Positions 50,550 through 56,314 of a stretch of DNA of 56,314 nt are shown here, in pieces (position 1 is the stretch's first letter; the number at the start of each line of letters is the position of its first letter). Both the position numbers and the translations under genes were made by a program. This DNA is from a bacterium (GTDB lineage Bacteria > Verrucomicrobiota > Kiritimatiellia > CAIKKV01 > CAIYGI01). Where the stretch lies: assembly GCA_025360745.1 (NCBI GenBank), contig JANYBP010000019.1, forward strand, positions 1-56,314. Direction: 5' to 3'. The notes under the pieces are model-generated. The model made no database searches, was not told the origin of the DNA, and saw nothing but the letters and a program-made list of their open reading frames with translations.

Positions 50550-52004
50550 ATGTCCGAGGTGATTGACAATCTCAGCCAGCAGTCGGAACTGAAGATCGGC
50601 CTGCCTGACCCGGCGCCCAAGCCGCGCCCAAGCCGCAACGGCGCCCATGTGTCCCAGCGCGCCGAACCGCCGGTCGATCCCGCCGAGCGCGATGCGCTCC
50701 GTCAGGAGGTCGAACGTCTCAAGACCGAACTCGCGCTGCGCGAGGAATCCATGAGCCAGGCCGAAACGCCGGCGCCGGCCAGCGAGTACTCCGCCCTGCA
50801 ACGCGAAATCGAAGAACTGCAACGCACCGTCGCCGACCGCGAGGCCGATATCGCCGAACTGCGCGTCGCCGCCCGCTTGTCGGCGGAAAGCCCGCCCGCG
50901 CCCGCCCCGCGCCCGGATCAACAGGCCGAGATCGCGCGCCTGACCGGGCTGCTGGAGGAATCCGGCGCCATGCGCCGCGATCTGGAAACCCAGGCCGCCC
51001 GCGTCCGCAAGGCGGAAAGCGGACAGAAGGAACGCATCGAGGCTTTACAGCGGCAAATCGTCGAACTCGAACGCGACCGCGACCGGCAGGCCGCCGCCGC
51101 CGCCCAGACCGCCGAGACCAATACCCGTCTGGAGCAGGATCTTAAAAGCGCGGCCGATCGCCTGCAGCAGCGCGAGCAGCAGTGGGACCAGGTGCTGCGC
51201 GAACAGGATGCGCGTGAACGCCGCTTGAAGAACCAGATGGAAACCGCCGCCCAGGAACTGGCCGCCGTCCGGCGGCAGCTTCCCGAGGTCAAAACCGAAA
51301 TTCAACGCGAAACCTCGATCCTGCGCGCGCGCCTGCTGGAAGAGGAGCAACGCGCCGCCGACATGGATGCCGTATCGCAACGCGTTCAGGGGCGTCAAAC
51401 CGTGCTCATCGCCGGCGCAATCGTCGCAGCGCTGCTGACCGCAAGCCTGGGCTTTGTCCTTGGACGAAACTCTGCGCCGGCCGACGCGCCCGTGGCGAAC
51501 GAGATCGCGCCGCCGCAGGCGGCGGAAGCGCCCCCCGTCATTCCGCCGCCGTCGCGTTCCGCCACGCCCGCCGCGGCGCCGGCAGTTGCGTCGGCAGCGG
51601 CGCCCCAACCGGCCTGGCCCGCCATCGCCGTGCAGGGCGTACAGGCGCGCGCCACGCCGGACAGCCTGACGCTGCTTTTCGCCAGCGGCGTTTTCAGCAG
51701 CGGCGTAAAAATCGATCCGCGCGCGCAGACCGCCCTGCAGGCGCTGGCGAAAACGCTCGCGGCGGCCAAACCGCCCTTGCGCATCGAGGTGCAGGGCTGT
51801 ACGGATGCGCAGGGCTCGCCCGCCCGCAACCGCGCGCTGGCCCAGCAGCGCGCCGATGCGGTCCGCGATTATCTCGTGCGCGCAGGCGGACTGCCCGCGG
51901 CCGCCGTATCCGCCGCGCCCGCCGCGACGCCGCCCTTCCCCGGCGCCAGTCCCGAAGCCGACCGCAAGAACCGCACCGTGGTGCTGGTCGTACGGCGCGG
52001 ATAA
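50550..52004 (+). CDS. Coiled-coil membrane protein with periplasmic OmpA-like domain
   Basis: About 484 aa. Residues 45-275 are long charged coiled coil (RQEVERLKTELALREESM, RLQQREQQWDQVLREQ). One membrane helix, VLIAGAIVAALLTASLGFVL, spans about residues 284-303. A proline-alanine linker leads to a C-terminal OmpA-like peptidoglycan-binding domain with GCTDAQGSPARNRALAQQRA and NRTVVLVV. With the coil in the cytoplasm and OmpA outside, it could connect an inner scaffold to the cell wall. GGGAGG nine bases upstream selects ATG 50550. It is followed seven bases later by a GT2 gene. Confidence 0.83.
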   Translation: MSEVIDNLSQQSELKIGLPDPAPKPRPSRNGAHVSQRAEPPVDPAERDALRQEVERLKTELALREESMSQAETPAPASEYSALQREIEELQRTVADREADIAELRVAARLSAESPPAPAPRPDQQAEIARLTGLLEESGAMRRDLETQAARVRKAESGQKERIEALQRQIVELERDRDRQAAAAAQTAETNTRLEQDLKSAADRLQQREQQWDQVLREQDARERRLKNQMETAAQELAAVRRQLPEVKTEIQRETSILRARLLEEEQRAADMDAVSQRVQGRQTVLIAGAIVAALLTASLGFVLGRNSAPADAPVANEIAPPQAAEAPPVIPPPSRSATPAAAPAVASAAAPQPAWPAIAVQGVQARATPDSLTLLFASGVFSSGVKIDPRAQTALQALAKTLAAAKPPLRIEVQGCTDAQGSPARNRALAQQRADAVRDYLVRAGGLPAAAVSAAPAATPPFPGASPEADRKNRTVVLVVRRG

Positions 52005-52011
52005 TCGCCCC

Positions 52012-52770
52012 ATGTTCGCCAATCGCCGCGTCGTGGTCGTGATGCCGGCTTACAATGCGGCGGAGACGTTGCGGCGCACCTATGCCGAGACCATGGCCAC
52101 CGGCGTGGTGGATCATGTGATCGTGGTGGACGATGCCAGCCGCGATGCCACCGTCGCCGTCGCCCGCACCCTCCCGCACACCACCGTCCACGTCCACCCG
52201 CAAAACCGCGGCTACGGGGCCAACCAGAAAAGCTGCTACCGCCTGGCGCTGGAGCACGAGGCGGATATCGTTGTCATGGTTCACCCCGACTACCAGTACA
52301 CCCCGGCGCTGATCCCGGCCATGGCGGCGCTGCTGGCGAGCGGACTCTACGACTGCGTGCTGGCCTCGCGCATACTGGGCGGCCAGGCGCTGCGCCAGGG
52401 CATGCCCTGGTGGCGCTACGCCGCCAATCGCGCGCTGACACTGGCCGAGAATATTTTGACCGGCGCCAAACTTTCCGAGTATCACACCGGCTACCGCGCC
52501 TTTACGTCCGGCTTGCTCCGCGCCCTGCCGCTGGAGCAGAATTCCGACGACTTCGTCTTCGACAACCAGATGCTGCTGCAGATTCTCTGGCGCGGTTTCC
52601 GCGTGGCCGAGGTGACCTGCCCCACCCGTTACCAGCCCGACGCCTCCTCCATCAACTTCGCGCGCTCCGTGCGCTACGGTTGCGGCTGCCTGGCCGGCGC
52701 GCTGCGCTTCGCCGTGGCGAGAATGGGAAAAGCGAAGAGCGAACAGTTGGCAGCGGGCAGGGAACGGTGA
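52012..52770 (+). CDS. Glycosyltransferase family 2, DPM1-like
   Basis: 252 aa. VVVVMPAYNAAETLRRTYAE opens the fold, with HVIVVDDASRDAT, GYGANQKSCYRLAL and MVHPDYQYTPALI, where the acidic DxQ/D motif binds the metal. LGGQALRQGMPWWRYAANR and YHTGYRAFTS are usual in this subgroup. No membrane helices are seen. It begins seven bases after the OmpA-type gene; the frame open to 51805 is a shadow of that gene. Substrate unknown. Confidence 0.9.
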   Translation: MFANRRVVVVMPAYNAAETLRRTYAETMATGVVDHVIVVDDASRDATVAVARTLPHTTVHVHPQNRGYGANQKSCYRLALEHEADIVVMVHPDYQYTPALIPAMAALLASGLYDCVLASRILGGQALRQGMPWWRYAANRALTLAENILTGAKLSEYHTGYRAFTSGLLRALPLEQNSDDFVFDNQMLLQILWRGFRVAEVTCPTRYQPDASSINFARSVRYGCGCLAGALRFAVARMGKAKSEQLAAGRER

Positions 52771-52829
52771 AGGCCGAAAAGGAAAAGGTTCAGGGCATGC
52801 CTCAAGCCAGTCTTTCCTATTGGTGACGA

Positions 52830-52934
52830 GTATTTCACATCACGTCAGCGCGGCGACGGAGGCCCGTCGCCCTCCAATGAACACAAGAGAAATTGGGTGG
52901 AACTCGACCGCCGCGTGGGCGTGAGGTGAAATGC
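52830..52934. mobile_element. 105-bp MITE-like element with REP hairpin
   Basis: GTATTTCACATCACGTC at the left end is mirrored by the inverse complement GCATTTCACCTCACGCC at the right end, about 21 of 28 bases matching inward to GCGGCG. The left half holds the hairpin GGCGACGG-AGG-CCCGTCGCC followed by CTCCA. The same end sequence recurs in the 30.4-30.6 kb repeats. No open frame is present. Confidence 0.65.
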
Positions 52935-52940
52935 CGGTGA

Positions 52941-53165
52941 TTGGTACTACATGTGAAGCGAAGCCAACGACTAAGCGAGTCGACTAAGTATAACAGACTA
53001 AGTGTAACCGACTAAGAGTGGGACTAAGTGTCAACATTTACTCTTGTTGCCCCACACTTAGTCCCACTCTTAGTCGGTTACGCTTAGTCACTCCCACTTA
53101 GTCGCTCCCTCTCCGCTGTCGATTACACCGCGTTCCTCAATAGAATACCGCATGTTAATCCCGGA
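52941..53165. repeat. GACTAAG inverted-array element, copy at 53 kb
   Basis: TTGGTACTACATGTGAAGCG and AAGCCAACGACTAAG open the element. The arm at 52996-53031 (units GACTAAGTGTAACC, GACTAAGAGTGG, GACTAAGTGT) is repeated inverted at 53054-53089 with 35 of 36 bases matching. The loop has CAACATTTACTCTTGTTG. The tail GCGTTCCTCAATAGAATACC matches the 48-kb copy to 53165. The whole spacer of 454 bp before the TMTC-like gene holds no gene. Confidence 0.87.
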
Positions 53166-53224
53166 AGAGCCGAAAAAACAGTGTCCGCCCACTGTTTACT
53201 GCCTACTTGCCCACTGTTCACCGT

Positions 53225-55183
53225 TCACTGCTTCCCCCCCGCCCCCGCCCGCCGTAAATTATTCAGCGAGGGCGTGTGCCGCGGATCGATGCGCAGCGCC
53301 TCCCGCCAGAGCGCCACCGCGCGCGGCAGATCGCCCTGACGCGCGAAACAAACGCCCAGTAGCGAACGAGCGTCGGCATTGAAGGGATCCAGGCCGGCGG
53401 TACGATCCAGATAGAGCGCCGCCTCGGAAAGTTTTCCGGCCTGGAAACAGGCGTTGCCCAGGTTCTGGCAGACCTCCGCCTCGTCGCTCTGCCCGGGCAC
53501 CAGCGCCCGCCGCAGGTGCGCGATCGCTTCGTCGTAACGTCCCGTCCGCGCCAGCAGCACGCCGAGGCCCTTGTGAATGGCGGGATGCCGGGGATCGATC
53601 GCCAGCGCGGCCTGATACTGCGCCATGGCCTCCGGATAGCGCCGCTCGTCGGTCAAGGCCTGCCCGAGTCCCATGTGCGCCCTGTAGTTGCGCTGCGTCA
53701 CCGTCAGCGCGTGCCGCCAGAGCGTAATCGGTCCATGCCAGACCGCCGCCTGACGCCAGGTCAGCGCCATCAGGCTGCCCAGGGCCAAAAAAACGGCCGG
53801 CCATACGTAACGCGCCGCCGTCCGCGCCGCCGCCGTCCCGGCGGCGGACTTCGCGGCCAGGCGGGCAACCAATTCCTGTCCGCCCCAGGCCAGCATCATG
53901 AACACGCCCAGCAGCGGCAGGTAGGTGTAGCGGTCGGCGCGCGCCTGCTCGCCAACCTGCACAAGGCCGATCACCGGCGCCAGCATACCCAGGAAGAAAA
54001 ACCAGCCCACCGCGAACCAGGGCCGCGCGCGCAATTGCCAGAGCGAGAGCGCCGTGACCGCCGACAGCAACAATGCCGCGCCCGTCAATGCGCCCCAGGG
54101 GATGCCGGCATCGGCCACGTAAGGGTAGAAAGCGCAGAGGCCCGCCGGCCAGAGCGCGTCCCGCAGATAGTCCGCGCAGGCCAGCAGCGCATTCGCCAGC
54201 CGCACGCCCATCGGCAAGGCCGCGTACGACACCACCGCTTCGCCGGCTTGCACGCGATATGTCACCCAGGCCAGGGCCGCCGACAGCGCAAAGAAGGGCA
54301 GCTTCTCCAGCGCCAGCCGCCCGGCGCGCCGCCAGGAATCGCCCCAGCGCCAGCGCGCCAGCGGCCAGATGTCCAGCAACAACATCACCGCCGGCAACGT
54401 GACGAGCATGGGCTTGGAGGCCAGGCCGAGGGAGAAGAGGAGGAGACTGAGGAAGTAGTAAAGTAGTGAGTGGTGAGTGGTGAGTGGTGAGTCGGTGAGT
54501 CGGTGAGTCGGTGGGTCGGTAAATCGGTGAGTCGGTGAGTCGGTGAGTCGGTGAGTCGGTGGGTCGGTGAGTCGGTGAGTCGGTGGGTCGGTGAGTCGGT
54601 GAGTCGGTGGGTCGGTGAGTCGGTGAGTCGGTGAGTCGGTGAGTCGGTGAGTCGGTGGGTCGGTGAGTCGGTGAATCGGTTGAGCGTTGAACGTTTTGAT
54701 CGGTGAGAGGAGAAGACGGCTGCGCGCGTAGGCCAGCAGCGACGCCAGACCCAGGCAGGCGCTGAGCACGTCCTTGCGTTCGGAGATCCAGGCCACCGAC
54801 TCGACGTGCAGCGGATGCAGGCCGAAAAGCGCGGCCACCAGCGCCGACGGCCAGAGCCGGCCGGTCAGCACGCGCAGCAGCAGAAAGACCAGCAGCGTGT
54901 TGATCAGATGCAAGGCCAGGTTGACCAGATGATGCCCGCCCGCCCAGCGGCCGAAAGACCGCCAGTCGAGCATGTGCGAAATCCAGGTCAGCGGATGCCA
55001 GTTGCTGTTGATCGTGGCCGTCAGCGCCCACTTCACGGTGTCCGCATTCACCCCTTGCTGGATGAAGCGGTTATGCACGACGTAAACATCGTCGTCCAGA
55101 TCCACGAATCCGAAACCGGCGACCTGCAGGTAGGGCAGCGCGGTCAGCAACAAAAGGCCGATGGCGACGAGCAACGTGATCAT
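53225..55183 (-). CDS. TMTC-like membrane protein with TPR domain, interrupted by an octamer-encoded insert
   Basis: About 652 aa from ATG 55183; the frame is open to 55318. N-terminal helices carry VDLDDDVYVVHNRF, NWHPLTWISHMLDWRSF, GGHHLVNLALHLIN and LFGLHPLHVESVAWISERKD, the signature of TMTC/GT-C-like TPR proteins. About 80 residues rich in HRLTDSPT repeats then separate AYARSR from YYFLSLLLFSLGLASKPMLV, where relatives have a short loop. The C-terminal third is TPR (LGQALTDERRYPEAMAQY, LGVLLARTGRYDEAIAHL). A membrane glycosyltransferase or complex scaffold is likely. The insert is coded by the 8-bp repeat and is discussed as a finding. Confidence 0.85.
   Translation of the reverse strand: MITLLVAIGLLLLTALPYLQVAGFGFVDLDDDVYVVHNRFIQQGVNADTVKWALTATINSNWHPLTWISHMLDWRSFGRWAGGHHLVNLALHLINTLLVFLLLRVLTGRLWPSALVAALFGLHPLHVESVAWISERKDVLSACLGLASLLAYARSRLLLSPIKTFNAQPIHRLTDPPTHRLTDSPTHRLTDPPTHRLTDPPTHRLTDPPTHRLTDSPTHRFTDPPTHRLTDSPLTTHHSLLYYFLSLLLFSLGLASKPMLVTLPAVMLLLDIWPLARWRWGDSWRRAGRLALEKLPFFALSAALAWVTYRVQAGEAVVSYAALPMGVRLANALLACADYLRDALWPAGLCAFYPYVADAGIPWGALTGAALLLSAVTALSLWQLRARPWFAVGWFFFLGMLAPVIGLVQVGEQARADRYTYLPLLGVFMMLAWGGQELVARLAAKSAAGTAAARTAARYVWPAVFLALGSLMALTWRQAAVWHGPITLWRHALTVTQRNYRAHMGLGQALTDERRYPEAMAQYQAALAIDPRHPAIHKGLGVLLARTGRYDEAIAHLRRALVPGQSDEAEVCQNLGNACFQAGKLSEAALYLDRTAGLDPFNADARSLLGVCFARQGDLPRAVALWREALRIDPRHTPSLNNLRRAGAGGKQ
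54487..54678. repeat. GTGAGTCG octamer array inside the TMTC-like gene, 24 units
   Basis: Exactly 24 tandem 8-mers, 192 bases, of consensus GTGAGTCG with variants GTGGGTCG, GTAAATCG and GTGAATCG, preceded by three GTGAGTG heptamers. On the coding (minus) strand three octamers encode eight residues, HRLTDSPT. Because 24 is a multiple of three the reading frame is kept. Confidence 0.95.
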
Positions 55184-55353
55184 TCTGCCTCGCCGCGCCG
55201 GCGACGGGGTGGCGGGGGCCGCCGCGTCACGGGCGCTTTTTGCCGACGACCCCGCCCGCGCCACCGCGTCACCGCGGCGGCTACGCAGAGGGGGCGGACG
55301 TCCTTCTATACGTTCCATGCGTTGGGGCTTCCGGGTTTTGCGCGTGAATAGTC

Positions 55354-55496
55354 ATTGGCCTTGGGTACTACATGTGAAGCGAAACCAACCTGTCTGTGCG
55401 TATCTGTCTGCGTGCGTACACGCACAGACCGGCACGCAGACAGGCGACTAAGCGAGTCGACTAAGTGTAACCGACTAAGGGTGGGACTAAGTGTCA
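55354..55496. repeat. GACTAAG element, half copy with a 56-bp palindromic insert
   Basis: ATTGGCCTTGGGTACTACAT and GTGAAGCGAAACCAAC open it as in other copies. Then a 56-bp block (55389-55444) built of CTGTCTG units and their inverse interrupts, followed by CGACTAAGCGAGTCGACTAAG and units up to ACTAAGTGTCAC. The inverted right arm is missing: the sequence runs directly into the S23 gene, whose TAG stop (55489-55487) is read from the last ACTAAG. Confidence 0.8.
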
Positions 55497-56182
55497 CGGT
55501 GTGCGACCTTTGAGAGTGACGTGAGCATGGCCGCGATGCATCTCAACATTTCGCGTCCTTCTTCTACCCGGGACGGTTCCGCTGAACCATTGGCCGTTGC
55601 CAGATCTACAAGTGATGCAGACTGGACTGTCGCTTTGTATGCGATGCAAAGAAACTTCGCCTGATCGGTACCGCTGAAACGACCATTACCCTCTGCCAAA
55701 TTGAGAACAATAGCAGTCGTTGATGTGTCGAGTTTGGAAAGCAGGTCTGCACTGCACGCGAAAGCTGAGAACATGCTTTCTACCCAACCAGTGAGTCGGA
55801 GCGCTGTCTGATAAACGTTCAGATCCTCATGACTAAACAATCTGCCCTTCTCCGTGCGATACATATCATGATCTTCGCTCACCCGGTTGGCTGTTGTCTT
55901 CCGCATGGCAATGAGGATGCTGACGATCTCGGCCAATAACCTTTTGCCAGGAAAGACAACATGGGTTGCCGAGATTTGCTTTGCGACAAATACATCCAGG
56001 CAAGCGGCGCACTCAAGCGCAGACCCGTTGGCGTGTCCCAAGTAGACAATTCTTTCCTTCGGAGACCACGAACTGCTAGCGTGAGCAATATTGACGAGAA
56101 TGCTCTCTGCTCCACGATCAAGGTGGTCGCATGCCGCAACTCGCCGCGGCAACTCATTCAGCAATTCGCCAGCAATTCGCAT
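55487..56182 (-). CDS. Two-domain four-helix-bundle (S23) protein, edges made by repeats
   Basis: About 231 aa containing two tandem 23S-rRNA-IVS-like four-helix bundles. Domain 1 has LDRGAESILVNIAHASSSWS and GHANGSALECAACLDVF; domain 2 has FSHEDLNVYQTALRLTGWVE, TSTTAIVLNLAEGNGRFSG and QSASLVDLA. S23 proteins are common, small, usually single-domain proteins of unclear function. The likely ATG (56182) lies within the terminal repeat of the MITE, so the original first helix appears lost. The stop lies in the GACTAAG element. The frame stays open to 56254 through the MITE. It may be an altered remnant rather than a working gene. Confidence 0.72.
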   Translation of the reverse strand: MRIAGELLNELPRRVAACDHLDRGAESILVNIAHASSSWSPKERIVYLGHANGSALECAACLDVFVAKQISATHVVFPGKRLLAEIVSILIAMRKTTANRVSEDHDMYRTEKGRLFSHEDLNVYQTALRLTGWVESMFSAFACSADLLSKLDTSTTAIVLNLAEGNGRFSGTDQAKFLCIAYKATVQSASLVDLATANGSAEPSRVEEGREMLRCIAAMLTSLSKVAHRDT

Positions 56183-56314
56183 TATGGCCTCTTGCGCAGG
56201 TCCGGACGACACGGAGGTCGTCCCTCCATTCACGAAAACACCCGTGATTCCCAAGTTTTTGGAGGGACGACCTCCGTGTCGTCCGTATTCTAGAGGCCAT
56301 AATGAGAATTGCTG
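56170..56314. mobile_element. 145-bp MITE-like element, copy 2 (ends at the window edge)
   Basis: Same length and nearly the same sequence as 35937-36081: CAGCAATTCGCATTATGGCC at the left, inner inverted pair around GGACGACACGG, and GGCCATAATGAGAATTGCTG at the right, which is the last base of the window. Immediately left of it CAGCAATTCGC occurs again (56159-56169), a duplicated terminal fragment. It sits over the 5' end of the S23 gene. Confidence 0.85.

Noticed and set aside
48071-53165. A CRISPR array in the GACTAAG regions
   Set aside because: The repeated core is only seven bases, the period is 14, spacers are themselves repeated and the second half is inverted. No cas gene is present.
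53259-55031. A second minus-strand protein through the octamer array
   Set aside because: It exists only because the 8-bp repeat is open in all frames and the GC-rich gene leaves few stops; flanking parts show no TPR or membrane pattern.

Overview
The window is GC-rich, gene-dense bacterial DNA. No rRNA marker is present, so taxonomy is inference only. PVC-type bacteria (Verrucomicrobiota, Kiritimatiellota, Lentisphaerota or Omnitrophota relatives) fit the gene mix: RNase HIII, a SWIM/SNF2 helicase, a TMTC-like TPR membrane protein, a divergent UxaC-like protein, a caspase-fold protease, a four-helix-bundle S23 protein, a tiny mS38/COX24-like ribosomal ORF, and abundant intergenic palindromes. 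Both tRNA genes encode their CCA ends, so the PcnB-type enzyme is read as a poly(A) polymerase.

Layout. 0.4-3.1 kb (minus): biotin genes bioF-bioC-bioD with overlapping ends. 3.3-3.7 kb: a glycine-tailed RRM protein and a clear terminator. 3.8-18.9 kb (plus): a surface-glycan operon. It holds a GT2-flippase fusion, rfbF/rfbG/rfbH (CDP-4-keto-3,6-dideoxyhexose), an SDR reductase, a NeuB-like synthase with a KdsC-like phosphatase, an acetolactate-synthase-like TPP enzyme, an FkbM methyltransferase, two radical SAM proteins, a GT2 and a sugar C-methyltransferase type protein. A GT39-like transferase and a methyltransferase follow on the other strand. 21.9-25.5 kb: a VOC protein, a GH20-like hexosaminidase and a two-repeat secreted protein. 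25.6-27.6 kb: tRNA-Arg, a stand-alone IMP cyclohydrolase, queD and queE. 27.6-30.3 kb (minus): hisG, an mS38-like mini-ORF and a TPR lipoprotein. 30.7-35.9 kb (minus): rnhC-prmA-SNF2. 36.1-43.8 kb: pcnB, a methyltransferase, hicBA, a metacaspase, a UxaC-like enzyme, a cobalamin adenosyltransferase and a GH3 enzyme. 43.9-47.8 kb: tRNA-Glu and a heterodimeric ABC exporter with one degenerate ATP site. 48.4-52.8 kb: a NahK-like kinase, a small secreted protein, a coiled-coil/OmpA protein and a GT2. 53.2-56.2 kb (minus): a TMTC-like TPR protein carrying an octamer repeat array inside its coding frame, and a two-domain S23 protein enclosed by repeats.

Two themes stand out. First, the glycan operon combines a CDP-3,6-dideoxyhexose route, a TPP carboligase and a NeuB/KdsC pair in an arrangement suggesting an unusual branched sugar and a nonulosonate. 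Second, the spacers hold several families of structured repeats: a 145-bp MITE with terminal inverted repeats, a roughly 225-bp element built of GACTAAG units at 14-nt period that folds back on itself, GTGAGTCG octamer arrays, ATCGNN hexamer arrays, and REP hairpins whose stems differ but stay paired.
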